Assembly: GCF_000255295.1 (NCBI RefSeq) | Contig: NC_017030.1 | Coordinates: forward strand, 496,001 to 560,000 | Direction: 5' to 3' | DNA: 64,000 nt | DNA from: Corallococcus coralloides DSM 2259 | Lineage (GTDB): Bacteria > Myxococcota > Myxococcia > Myxococcales > Myxococcaceae | Shown: piece by piece, positions 47,892 through 56,509 of the stretch | How the letters are laid out: every line of letters starts with the position of its first letter | Numbering within the stretch: position 1 is the stretch's first letter | Notes under the pieces: generated by a model | Told to the model about the DNA's origin: nothing | The model's input: the letters and a program-made list of their open reading frames with translations, nothing else | Database searches by the model: none | Position numbers and translations under genes: made by a program

Positions 47892-50800
47892 GTGTTCATC
47901 TCCGACTTCGCCATCAAGCGCCCCATCATCACCATCACGGCGATGGTGGCGCTCGTCGTGTTCGGCATCGTGGCGCTCTTCAACCTGGAGACGGACGAGT
48001 TCCCGGACGTTCAGCAGCCGGTCATCAACGTCACCATCGCGTACCCAGGGGCCTCACCCGACACGGTGGAACGCGAAATCGTGGAGCCCATCGAGGACGC
48101 CATCTTCGCCATCTCCGGCGTGGACGGGAAGAAGACCACGTCCAGCTCCACGGACAGTCTGGCGAACTTCACGGTCTTCTTCGACTTCGAAAAGGACATC
48201 CAGGAGGCGTCACAGGACATCCGCGACGCCATCTCCAGCAAGCGCGCGGACCTGCCGCAGGAGATGGAGGAGCCCATCCTCACGCGCTTCGACCCCGCGG
48301 ACCAACCCATCGTGTCGCTGGTGCTGACGTCGGACGCGCTGGACGTGCCTGCGCTGTCGCTCATCGCGGACCCGCTGGTGGTGGGGGATTTGCGCTCGGT
48401 GCCCGGCGTGGCGCAGGCCACGGTGGTGGGCGGCGTGGACCGGGAGATGACGGTGCAGGTGCGGCCCGCGGCGCTCCAGGCGGCGGGCCTGTCGGTGGCG
48501 CAGGTGGTGGCGGCGCTCCAGGCGCAGAACCTGGCGGCGCCGGTGGGCCGGCTCAACACGGAATTGCAGGAGCGCACCATCCGGCTCAAGGGCCGCCTGG
48601 AGACGCCGGAGGACTTCGCGCAGGTGCCCATCGCGGAGCGCAACGGACGCACGCTGCGGCTGGGCGAAGTGGCGGACGTGTTCGCCGGCACCGAGGAGCC
48701 GCGCACCCTGTCGCTCTACAACGGCGCGCAGGCGGTGGGCATCGAAGTCATCAAGTCCAAGGGCTACAGCACCACGGAGGTCGCGGACGGTGTGCGCGAG
48801 CGGGTGAAGATGCTCCAGCAGCGGCTGCCCGCCAACGCGAAGCTGGAAATCGTCCGCGACGCGGGCACGCGCGTGGAGAACTCCGTCGTCAACGTGCAGC
48901 AGGCGCTGATTGAAGGCGCGCTGCTCACGGTGCTGGTGGTGTTCCTGTTCCTCAACTCCTGGCGCTCCACGGTGATTACGGGCCTGGCGCTGCCCGTGTC
49001 CGTGCTGGCGTCGTTCGTGAGCGTGTGGGCGTTCGGCTTCACGCTCAACACGATGTCGCTGTTGGGCCTGACGCTGGCCATCGGCATCCTCATCGACGAC
49101 GCCATCGTGGTGCGCGAGAACATCGTGCGGCACGTGGAGATGGGGAAGGACCACTACACGGCGTCGCGCGAGGGCACCAACGAGATTGGCCTCGCGGTGG
49201 CGGCGACGACGTTCTCCATCGTGGCGGTGTTCGTCCCGGTGGCGTTCATGTACGGCGTGGCGGGGCAGTGGTTCAAGCCGTTCGCGCTCACCATCGCGTG
49301 CTCGGTGCTGGTGTCGCTGTTCGTGAGCTTCTCGCTGGACCCCATGCTCAGCGCGTACTGGCCCGACCCGCAGGTGGAGAAGGGCGAGCGGCGCAACTTC
49401 ATCTCGCGGGGGCTGGAGCGCTTCAATCACTGGTTCGACCGGCAGGCGGACCGCTACAAGGGCGTCATCGCGTGGGCGCTGGACCACCGGCTCGCGATGG
49501 TGCTCCTGGCGGTGGGCTCGCTGGTGGGCGCGGTGGCGCTGCAGGGCGTCTTCGGCGGCGCGGGCTTCGTGCCGGTGAGCGACCGCGCGGAGATTGAAAT
49601 GCTGGTGGAGACGCCCGCGGGCTCCAGCCTGGACTACACGCGGCGCAAGGTGGAGGAGGTGTCCCGCCTCACGCGCCAGCACCCGGAGGTCGCGTACACG
49701 TACACGACCATCGGTGTGCCGCTGCCCCTGCGCTCGCCGGGCGTGGATCAGGCGCTGGTGTACGTGCGGCTCAAGCCGAAGACGGAGCGCAAGGCGAGCC
49801 AGGAGGTGCTGGGCAAGACGCTGCGTCAGGAGTTGCTCGCGGTGGGCGGCGCCAACGTGTCGGTGTTCACCAGCGGGTTCGGCGGGGCCATCAAGTCCAT
49901 CCAGCTGGAGCTGCGCGGGCCGGAGTCCAAGGGGCTCAATCAGCTGGCGCAGCAGGTGATGAAGGAGGTGAAGCAGGTGCCGGGCGCGGTGGACGTGGGG
50001 CTGTCCACGCGCGGTGAGAAGCCGGAGCTGGAGGTGGAGCTGAACCGCGGCGTCGCGGGCCAGCTCAACGTGACGGTGGGCCAGGTGGCGCAGTCACTGC
50101 GGCCGGCCTTCGCGGGCCTGGACTCCGGCGACTGGGTGGACCCCATTGGAGAGACGCGCGACGTGATGGTGCGCCTGGCGCCCCAGTTCCGGGAGAACCC
50201 ATCCCAGCTGTCGCAGCTGCCGCTGGTGGTGGGCACCAGCCCCACGGGCGCGCCGGTGACGGTGCCGCTGGGACAGGTGGCGACGGTGAAGCAGACGGTG
50301 GGCCCGGCGCAGATCGACCACCTGAACCGCGAGAAGGTCATCAACGTGCAGGCGAACGTGGCGGGGCGGTCGTTGTCGGAGGTGATGAACGACGTCCAGA
50401 CGCGGCTCGAGGCGGTGCAGGTGCCGCCGGGCTACGAGGTGTCCACGGGCGGTGAGTCCGCGGATCAGCAGGAGGTGTTCGGCCGGGTGTTCCTGGCGCT
50501 GGGCGTGGCGGTGATGCTGATGTACCTCATCCTCGTCATCCAGTTCGGCTCGTTCATCGACCCACTGGCCATCCTGGTGTCGCTGCCACTGTCCCTGATT
50601 GGCGTGGTGCTGGCGCTGGTGGTGACGGGCGACACGCTGAACATCATGAGCCTCATCGGCGTCATCCTGCTGATGGGCATCGTGGCGAAGAACGCCATCC
50701 TGCTCATCGACTTCGCCAAGTGGCAGCACGAGAAGGGCATGCCCTTGCGCGAGGCGCTCATTGAAGCAGGGCGCATCCGCTTGCGGCCCATCATGATGAC

Positions 50801-51077
50801 GACGCTGGCGCTCATCGCGGGCATGGTGCCGGTGGCGCTGGGGCATGGCGAGGGTGGCGACTTCCGGGCGCCGCTGGGCCGCGCGGTGATTGGCGGCGTC
50901 ATCACGTCCACGGTGCTCACGCTGCTGGTGATTCCGACGGTGTATGAAATCCTGACGGACGGTCGCGCGTGGATGACGGGGAAGCTGCGCCGGGTGTTCA
51001 AGGCGGGTGGCCGGGCACACGGGCCGGCGCACGGCGGCGGCGAGCCCCGGCCCCAGCCGCAGGCCCGGCAGGACTGA
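47892..51077 (+). CDS. RND efflux transporter, HAE1/AcrB type
   Basis: The 1061-residue protein has the standard RND topology: a first membrane helix (PIITITAMVALVVFGIVALF), large periplasmic loops, blocks of six helices after residues near 335 and 855, and the internal repeat of the family. In the first half, GLTLAIGILIDDAIVVRENIVRH contains the acidic pair used for proton relay. The FPDVQQPVINVTIAYPGASPDTVE start is typical of multidrug pumps. The GTG start follows AGGAG by seven nt. It is 46 nt downstream of its adaptor. The likely role is proton-driven export of hydrophobic compounds. Confidence 0.93.
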   Translation: MFISDFAIKRPIITITAMVALVVFGIVALFNLETDEFPDVQQPVINVTIAYPGASPDTVEREIVEPIEDAIFAISGVDGKKTTSSSTDSLANFTVFFDFEKDIQEASQDIRDAISSKRADLPQEMEEPILTRFDPADQPIVSLVLTSDALDVPALSLIADPLVVGDLRSVPGVAQATVVGGVDREMTVQVRPAALQAAGLSVAQVVAALQAQNLAAPVGRLNTELQERTIRLKGRLETPEDFAQVPIAERNGRTLRLGEVADVFAGTEEPRTLSLYNGAQAVGIEVIKSKGYSTTEVADGVRERVKMLQQRLPANAKLEIVRDAGTRVENSVVNVQQALIEGALLTVLVVFLFLNSWRSTVITGLALPVSVLASFVSVWAFGFTLNTMSLLGLTLAIGILIDDAIVVRENIVRHVEMGKDHYTASREGTNEIGLAVAATTFSIVAVFVPVAFMYGVAGQWFKPFALTIACSVLVSLFVSFSLDPMLSAYWPDPQVEKGERRNFISRGLERFNHWFDRQADRYKGVIAWALDHRLAMVLLAVGSLVGAVALQGVFGGAGFVPVSDRAEIEMLVETPAGSSLDYTRRKVEEVSRLTRQHPEVAYTYTTIGVPLPLRSPGVDQALVYVRLKPKTERKASQEVLGKTLRQELLAVGGANVSVFTSGFGGAIKSIQLELRGPESKGLNQLAQQVMKEVKQVPGAVDVGLSTRGEKPELEVELNRGVAGQLNVTVGQVAQSLRPAFAGLDSGDWVDPIGETRDVMVRLAPQFRENPSQLSQLPLVVGTSPTGAPVTVPLGQVATVKQTVGPAQIDHLNREKVINVQANVAGRSLSEVMNDVQTRLEAVQVPPGYEVSTGGESADQQEVFGRVFLALGVAVMLMYLILVIQFGSFIDPLAILVSLPLSLIGVVLALVVTGDTLNIMSLIGVILLMGIVAKNAILLIDFAKWQHEKGMPLREALIEAGRIRLRPIMMTTLALIAGMVPVALGHGEGGDFRAPLGRAVIGGVITSTVLTLLVIPTVYEILTDGRAWMTGKLRRVFKAGGRAHGPAHGGGEPRPQPQARQD

Positions 51078-51149
51078 CGCGGAGAAGATGATCGCGTCAC
51101 CCTCAAGGAACGGTTGGCGCATCGCGCGGAGGGCCATAGGGTCCGGAGT

Positions 51150-53087
51150 GTGGAGCTCCTGTCCCCGCTGCCCGATTCGCACCGCTCGCTCATCACCGAA
51201 GCCCTGGAGGCACTGGGTGTCACCCGCTGGGTCCTGAGCATCCATGACCCCAGCTTCCCCGGGCTCCCCGGAGAGGACCTGGGGCGGGGAACGCCGTACT
51301 CCGAGGGCGCCGCGCGCTTCCTCGCCTTCGCTCGGGACCTGGGCTTCACCGGCATCCAGTTGGGGCCGCAGGGGCAGACCACCGCGTACAACCCTTCGCC
51401 GTATGACGGCACGTTGTTCTCGCGCAACACGCTGAACGTGGCGCTCGCGCCGCTCACGGATCCGCACGGACCGTGGGGGGCGCTGCTGTCCGCGGACACC
51501 CTGGCCCGGCTCGTCTCCGAAGTGCCGGAGGCGGGTGGTCCAGAGGTCCTGTACTCCTCCGCGTGCCGGGGCCAGGCGGTGGCGCTCCAGGAGGCGTGGG
51601 ACACCTTCCGGCGCACCCGGGAGCCAGGGCTGGTTCGCCGCTTCGCGGACTTCCGCCTGGAGAATCGGGAGTGGCTGGAGCGGGATGCGCTCTTCGACGT
51701 GCTCGCTGCCCGGCATCACACGCCGGATGACTGGCGCGGTTGGGCGGATTCGCTGGATGGGCGCCTGTTCGCACCGCGTGCCGGCGAAGAGGCGCAGGCG
51801 GAGGCGCGCATCCGGGAGCTGCTCACCGTCGAAGCCGGCGCGGTGGAGCAGTACGCCTTCCGCCAGTTCCTCGTGCACGAGCAGCATGGGCTGCTGCGGG
51901 AGCGCGCGGGGGCTTGGGGGCTCAAGCTGTACGGGGACCTCCAGATTGGTTTCTCGCCCCGGGACACGTGGGCGCGGCAGGGGCTGTTCCTCGGCGCGTA
52001 CCTCATGGGGGCTCCGCCCAGCCGTACCAACCCGGAGGGCCAGCCGTGGAACTACCCGGTGCTGGATCCGGAGCAGTACGTCGCCGCGGATGGCTCCAGC
52101 CCCGGGCCGGTGCTCCGCTACATGGACGCGCGGCTGGGCAAGATGCTCTCCGAGTACGACGGGCTGCGCATCGACCATCCGCACGGGCTCGTGTGCCCTT
52201 GGGTGTACCGCGCGGGCTCGGCGGATCCGCTGCGCGCGGTGCAGGGTGGGGCGCGCCTGTTCTCCTCGCCGGACCTGCCGGACCACCCGGCGCTGGCGCG
52301 GTACTCCATCGTGGCTCCGGAGCAGCTGAACCGCTCGGTGCCGCGTTACGCGGATGGATGGGTGACGGGGCTCACGGAGGAGCAGGTGGCCCGGTACGCC
52401 ATCCTCTTCGACTCCGTGGTGCGCACGGCGCGGGCGCACGGCCGGGCCCGCGAGGACGTGCTGTGCGAGGTGCTGAGCACGCTGCCGTACGAGCTGTCGC
52501 GGGTGATGGCCCGCGATGGCCTGGGCCGCTTCCGCGTCACGCAGAAGGCGGACCTGAACAACCCGGCGGATGTGTACCGCAGCGAGAACGTGGCCCCCGA
52601 GGACTGGGTGATGGTGGGCAACCACGACACGAAGTCGCTCTGGCGGCTCATCTCCGAATGGCAGTGGAAGCACGCGCTGCGCGCCCAGGCGGACTATCTC
52701 GCGGAGCGTCTGCATCCCGAGGCGGAGGGGCGTGAGGCCTTCGCGCGGCAGCTGGCGGAGGACCCGGGGCTGCTCGCGCAGGCGAAGTTCGCGGACCTGT
52801 TCGCCAGCCGTGCGCGCAGCGTGATGGTGTTCTTCGCGGACCTGCTGGGCATGCCGGACACGTACAACGCGCCCGGCTCCGTGGATGCGCGCAACTGGTC
52901 CCTGCGCATCCCTACGGACTGGGCCGAGCACTACCAGCAGCGGCTGCGCGTGGGGGCCGCGCTCAACCTGCCGCAGGTGCTCGCCATGGCGCTGCGCGCG
53001 GGCGGAGCGGAGGCACGCGCACGGCACGCGGAGTTGCTGACCCGGCTGGACGAAGCGGCTGCCCGGCTGCGAAGCGGCGCGCGGTGA
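51150..53087 (+). CDS. malQ: 4-alpha-glucanotransferase (GH77)
   Basis: This enzyme transfers segments of alpha-1,4-glucan between chains in maltodextrin or glycogen metabolism. The 645-residue cytoplasmic protein has GH77 features: GFTGIQLGPQGQTTAYNPSPYD near the start, the nucleophile Asp in YDGLRIDHPHGL, the acid/base Glu in EDVLCEVLSTLP and the stabiliser Asp in MVGNHDTKSLW. The Asp block reads RIDHPHG where many family members have RIDHFRG. GTG 51150 is the preferred start; a TTG frame start at 51114 is less likely. Confidence 0.9.
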   Translation: MELLSPLPDSHRSLITEALEALGVTRWVLSIHDPSFPGLPGEDLGRGTPYSEGAARFLAFARDLGFTGIQLGPQGQTTAYNPSPYDGTLFSRNTLNVALAPLTDPHGPWGALLSADTLARLVSEVPEAGGPEVLYSSACRGQAVALQEAWDTFRRTREPGLVRRFADFRLENREWLERDALFDVLAARHHTPDDWRGWADSLDGRLFAPRAGEEAQAEARIRELLTVEAGAVEQYAFRQFLVHEQHGLLRERAGAWGLKLYGDLQIGFSPRDTWARQGLFLGAYLMGAPPSRTNPEGQPWNYPVLDPEQYVAADGSSPGPVLRYMDARLGKMLSEYDGLRIDHPHGLVCPWVYRAGSADPLRAVQGGARLFSSPDLPDHPALARYSIVAPEQLNRSVPRYADGWVTGLTEEQVARYAILFDSVVRTARAHGRAREDVLCEVLSTLPYELSRVMARDGLGRFRVTQKADLNNPADVYRSENVAPEDWVMVGNHDTKSLWRLISEWQWKHALRAQADYLAERLHPEAEGREAFARQLAEDPGLLAQAKFADLFASRARSVMVFFADLLGMPDTYNAPGSVDARNWSLRIPTDWAEHYQQRLRVGAALNLPQVLAMALRAGGAEARARHAELLTRLDEAAARLRSGAR

Positions 53088-53115
53088 GTCGCACCCTGGC
53101 GGGGGCGCGCGGCTC

Positions 53116-53142
53116 GAACCTGTCCGACAGTCGGACAGGTTC
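53116..53142. repeat. 27-bp perfect palindrome between convergent genes
   Basis: GAACCTGTCCGA (53116-53127) and TCGGACAGGTTC (53131-53142) are perfect reverse complements around a CAG centre. It lies 28 nt after malQ and 21 nt from the end of the convergent glycolipid-binding gene. It could act as a bidirectional terminator hairpin, although no T-run follows, or as a protein-binding site. Confidence 0.6.
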
Positions 53143-53163
53143 TGGACGTCCGTCGCCGGGGGC

Positions 53164-54279
53164 TCAGGTGATGCGCCGCATGTCGAAGCGCGCCTGGAGC
53201 TTCCACTGGCCGGCGCTGTCCTGCTCCTCGCCGCGCCAGGTGAAGCGGTCCGCGCCGATGTCGGAGAAGCTCCAGCGAATGGGCTTCCCATGATGCTCAC
53301 CCAGGAGGACGAGCCGGTCGCCATCCCGTCCCCCAGCCAGCCGGTTGATGGCGCCGCCCGTGGGACTGATCCAGGTGATCTGCCACCTGCCTCCGGCCCG
53401 GTCGAAGGTGCGCACCGTGGTGCCGTAGCGCCTGTTCGCCCCGGGCCCTGACTGCGCGGGGGCGCGCCTGGACGGCACGATGAAGATGTCCTGCAGGGCC
53501 CGTCCCTCCAGCACCCAGTGGAACCACCACTCGCCCTGACTCTGTCGGACGCTCCCGTCCGGATCATGGTCCTGGATGGTCCCGGCCCAGCCTCCCACCA
53601 GCCAGCCGAAGGTGGCCGCCGCGTCGCCCAGCTCGCTCGAAGGCCCGGGGCTCACCAGGGCCTCCACGAACGCCTGCGTCGAGGACACGGGAGCGGCGGG
53701 CCCTTCCGCGAGCCTGCGCCAGATGCCGGCGTATTCGATGGGCAGCCCATCCGTGTCCACGTCCAGCATCGCGTTGAAGCCGCTCTCCAGGCTCTCGTAG
53801 CGGTAGCGCGCGGGCCCCGTGCGTGTGTAGCCCTGCCGCGCTGGCACGACCTCCAGCGCGGGAAACCTCACCCACGCCGCACGGATCTCCGCGCTGGCAC
53901 CTTCTCCCAGCCGCAGCCGGTTGATGGGCAGCGCGTTGGTGGAGGGACTCAATCCCAGGTCCACGTCCGTGCAGCCTTCCAGTTCCTCCGAGCCCCGGCC
54001 GTCCTTTTGCCAGTGGCCCTCCCCGTCATGCTCCAGCGTGAGCGTCCGGTGCTCGCCGCGCCACGATTGCGTCACGCTCACCCGGCGCGTGCGCCACGCA
54101 CCGTCACAGCCGACCGAATACTCCGCCCGCAGCGGTGCACCCTGTTCCGCGACGAGAATCACGCCGGAGAGCTCCGTGCCTTCCTGCCCGCGCCGCACGC
54201 GTGCGTGCTCGAATCCCAGTTCATCCATCACGCGCCGCCAGATGAGCTCCCGCGTGACTGCTGTTGCCTCCATCGTCAT
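53164..54279 (-). CDS. Putative glycolipid-binding domain fused to a DUF1579-like domain
   Basis: This 371-residue protein fuses two domains. Residues 10-190 match the putative glycolipid-binding family (DELGFEHARV, LRAEYSVGCDGAWRTRRVSV, LEGCTDVDLGLSPSTNALPINRLRL, PARQGYTRTGPARYRYESL). Residues 220-371 resemble DUF1579-like beta proteins (WLVGGWAGTIQDHDPDGSVRQ, HWVLEGRALQDIFIVPSRR, KPIRWSFSDIGADRFTWRGEE). There is no signal peptide, so it is likely cytoplasmic. It is divergent from an AraC regulator whose start is 20-50 nt away, so the two probably form a regulator-target pair. The ligand is unknown. Confidence 0.8.
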   Translation of the reverse strand: MTMEATAVTRELIWRRVMDELGFEHARVRRGQEGTELSGVILVAEQGAPLRAEYSVGCDGAWRTRRVSVTQSWRGEHRTLTLEHDGEGHWQKDGRGSEELEGCTDVDLGLSPSTNALPINRLRLGEGASAEIRAAWVRFPALEVVPARQGYTRTGPARYRYESLESGFNAMLDVDTDGLPIEYAGIWRRLAEGPAAPVSSTQAFVEALVSPGPSSELGDAAATFGWLVGGWAGTIQDHDPDGSVRQSQGEWWFHWVLEGRALQDIFIVPSRRAPAQSGPGANRRYGTTVRTFDRAGGRWQITWISPTGGAINRLAGGRDGDRLVLLGEHHGKPIRWSFSDIGADRFTWRGEEQDSAGQWKLQARFDMRRIT

Positions 54280-54329
54280 GATTCGGTCACCCCGTTTGGA
54301 TGTGCGGGGGGAGGATGGAAGGACGGACC

Positions 54330-55193
54330 GTGGCCGACTTGGGGAAAGTGGACCTGACGACGGCTCGCCGGCTGGCGTCCGGAGACGGATGGCGCGTGAG
54401 CGAGATCCTCTGTCGCTCCGGTCCAGGAGACCCCATCTTCGAGGAACAGCACACCTGGGTGTCCGTCTCCGCCGTCCTGTCGGGAAGCTTCACCTACCGC
54501 TCCCGGAATGGACGCGTGCTGCTGACGCCCGGCTCGCTGCTGCTCGGGGAACAGCACGCGTCCTTCTGCTGCGGCCATGAGCACGGCGTGGGCGACCGCT
54601 GCATCGCCTTCCACTTCAAACCCGAGCTCATGGATGAGGTGGCCCGGGACCTGTCCGGGGTGACTCGCACGGACTTCCCAAAGCACCGGCTGCCTCCCCT
54701 CCAGCGGCTCGCACCGCTCATCGCGGACGTCCAGGCGCTGGCCGAGCAGCCTGGCTCGCGCGGCGCGGAGGAACTGGCGCTGCGGATGGCGGGCGCGGCG
54801 CTGAGCGGCATCCACGAAGGGACAGCCCGGCCCGTCACCGCCACCGAGGAGCGCCGCATGGCGGACGCGCTCCGGTTGATGGAGGCACGGCTGGTGGAGC
54901 CCCTCTCCCTGGCCGTGTTCGCGCAAGAGCTGGGCATGGGCCGCCACCACTTCCTGCGCACCTTCCGCAAGGTGGTGGGAGAGAGTCCCTACAGCTACAT
55001 CCTGGGCCGCCGCCTGACCCTCGCCGCCGAACACCTGCGGACGGACCGCGAGCGCATCGCGGACGTCGCCTTCGCGTGTGGATTTGGCGACCTGTCTGAA
55101 TTTGTCCGCCGCTTCCGTAACCGCTTCGGCGTCACGCCGTCCGCGTACCGCGCCCGCGCTCGACCCGGGTCGGTCGGGACAGAGCGGGTCTAA
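54330..55193 (+). CDS. AraC-family transcriptional regulator
   Basis: The 287-residue protein has a cupin-like N-terminal sensor (EEQHTWVSVSAVLSGSFTYRSRNG, LTPGSLLLGEQHASFCCGHEHG) and a C-terminal double helix-turn-helix (LSLAVFAQELGMGRHHFLRTFRKVVGES, IADVAFACGFGDLSEFVRRFRNRFGVTPSAYRA), both AraC hallmarks. The sensor has several His and Cys residues that could bind metal. GTG 54330 is favoured by GGAAGG seven nt upstream; ATG 54300 and ATG 54315 are alternatives. It probably controls the divergent glycolipid-binding gene. Confidence 0.88.
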   Translation: MADLGKVDLTTARRLASGDGWRVSEILCRSGPGDPIFEEQHTWVSVSAVLSGSFTYRSRNGRVLLTPGSLLLGEQHASFCCGHEHGVGDRCIAFHFKPELMDEVARDLSGVTRTDFPKHRLPPLQRLAPLIADVQALAEQPGSRGAEELALRMAGAALSGIHEGTARPVTATEERRMADALRLMEARLVEPLSLAVFAQELGMGRHHFLRTFRKVVGESPYSYILGRRLTLAAEHLRTDRERIADVAFACGFGDLSEFVRRFRNRFGVTPSAYRARARPGSVGTERV

Positions 55194-55269
55194 CCAGTCT
55201 CCTTGGAAATCCCTGTTCCCGATGCTATCGGGTCTGCGCAATTCTTGATCTGTGTGAGGCAAGGACCGC

Positions 55270-55677
55270 GTGGCGAATCATCGTGAGTGGGAGTTCGGAG
55301 CGCATCGCGCGTACTTCGAAGAGCCGGACCTGTTGGTGATGAAGTTCAACGGGCCCTCGACGCTGGAGGACTCGAAGAAGGTGCTGGAGATCTGCAAGGA
55401 GGTGTCGAAGAACGGACCTGTGTTCCTCATCTCCGACGTGTCCAACTCCAGCATCGACAAGGATTCGCGCGAGCTGCTGGTGGCGCAGGCGAAGGCCGAG
55501 TGGTTCCGCGGCCACGTCTACCTGGGCACGGGCCCGCTCCAGCGCGCGGGCGCGAAGGCGTTGATGCTCGCGCTCTACTTCACCGGCAAGTGGACGGTGG
55601 ACGTGGACTTCGCGGACTCGGAGAAGGAAGCGCGCGAGCTCATCGCGAAGAAGCGCGCGCAGCCTCCCAAGAAGTAG
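55270..55677 (+). CDS. STAS/SpoIIAA-like protein
   Basis: The 135-residue protein has the STAS/SpoIIAA-like alternating pattern: WEFGAHRAYFEEPDLLVMKFNGPSTLEDSKKVLEICKEV, then GPVFLISDVSNSSIDKDSRELL, then an Arg/Lys-rich C-terminus. The serine-rich loop after DVSN corresponds to the region phosphorylated in SpoIIAA-type antagonists, but whether it is phosphorylated here is unproven. Similar STAS-like proteins are common in myxobacteria. AAGGA precedes the GTG. It is 76 nt downstream of the AraC gene. Confidence 0.75.
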   Translation: MANHREWEFGAHRAYFEEPDLLVMKFNGPSTLEDSKKVLEICKEVSKNGPVFLISDVSNSSIDKDSRELLVAQAKAEWFRGHVYLGTGPLQRAGAKALMLALYFTGKWTVDVDFADSEKEARELIAKKRAQPPKK

Positions 55678-55694
55678 GCCGCTTCCCTTGCGCC

Positions 55695-56348
55695 TCAGTG
55701 CTGGACGTCCAGCACGAGGCGCGTGGGGTTCGTCAGCTCCAGCACGCGGAACGGGGCGCGGCGCGCGGTGCCCAGCACCCACGTCACCTCGCCCTCGAAG
55801 TCGCACACGCGCTCCAGCCCCAGCAGGGACGGCAGCGCGGGCTTGAGCGAGCGCTGCGCCACCGTGGCCTGCCCCTGGTCGTCGTGCGCGCGCGCCAGCG
55901 TGAAGCGCACCTCCAGCGCGGCCTCTCCCGGCGTCTTCACGTCGTCGCCGGAGCCGCACTGCTGCACCGGCGTCTTCACGTACCCCAGCTGGTAGCCCGG
56001 CAGGCGCGGCCCGTCGAACTCGAACACCGTGCGGTCGTAGTCCGCGTGCGTCCCCGTGCGCACCGAGCGCAGCGTGATGGACGGGGGCTCGCCGCGCGGC
56101 TTCTGCACCGTCGCCGTGGTCCACGCTGCTTCCGCCGGGGACGCCGGCTTGCCCGCGTCTTCCTTCACGTCCAGCACCTGGTGCACCACCGGGGCGGTGG
56201 CGGCCGGTCCCTCGCGCGGCACGGTCCTGGCGGGCGGGGGCACGGCCGGCACGTCCATGGGGACGGTCTGGGGCTCCTGCTTCTGGCAGCCCTGGCCCAG
56301 CAGTCCCAATGCCACTCCTACCCCGTACAGCCCCTGTCGCAGGCGCAT
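55695..56348 (-). CDS. AMIN-like domain lipoprotein
   Basis: This 217-residue lipoprotein (lipobox LLGQGC) has a Pro/Ala-rich linker and a C-terminal beta-rich domain (SITLRSVRTGTHADYDRTVFEFDGPRLPGYQLGY; VLELTNPTRLVLDVQH) that matches the AMIN-like type, often found in peptidoglycan-associated proteins. The GGGAGGAAG site six nt before ATG 56348 fixes the start. It is divergent from the aminotransferase gene, with 161 nt between starts. Confidence 0.8.
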   Translation of the reverse strand: MRLRQGLYGVGVALGLLGQGCQKQEPQTVPMDVPAVPPPARTVPREGPAATAPVVHQVLDVKEDAGKPASPAEAAWTTATVQKPRGEPPSITLRSVRTGTHADYDRTVFEFDGPRLPGYQLGYVKTPVQQCGSGDDVKTPGEAALEVRFTLARAHDDQGQATVAQRSLKPALPSLLGLERVCDFEGEVTWVLGTARRAPFRVLELTNPTRLVLDVQH

Positions 56349-56509
56349 CCGCTTCCTCCCGTCAAACCCCGTCAGCCGGGGACTTCCCGAGTCCTCGCAC
56401 ACCGCGTCCCCCAGGACCATGGAAGATGCGCCTTCCCGGCGCCGTTGCGTATAGGGTCCGCCGGGCCGCGTCCCCCCGGCCCCCCTTCGTGCACTGGAGA
56501 GTTTGCACC

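Noticed and set aside
50094-53567. An 1157-codon minus-strand frame opposite the RND pump and malQ.
   Set aside because: The plus-strand genes have complete catalytic and topological motifs. The minus-strand product is Arg/His-rich noise typical of high-GC antisense frames.
55218-55232. CCCGAT-GCT-ATCGGG palindrome between the AraC and STAS-like genes.
   Set aside because: The arms are 6 nt and the loop 3 nt; such repeats are frequent by chance in GC-rich DNA.
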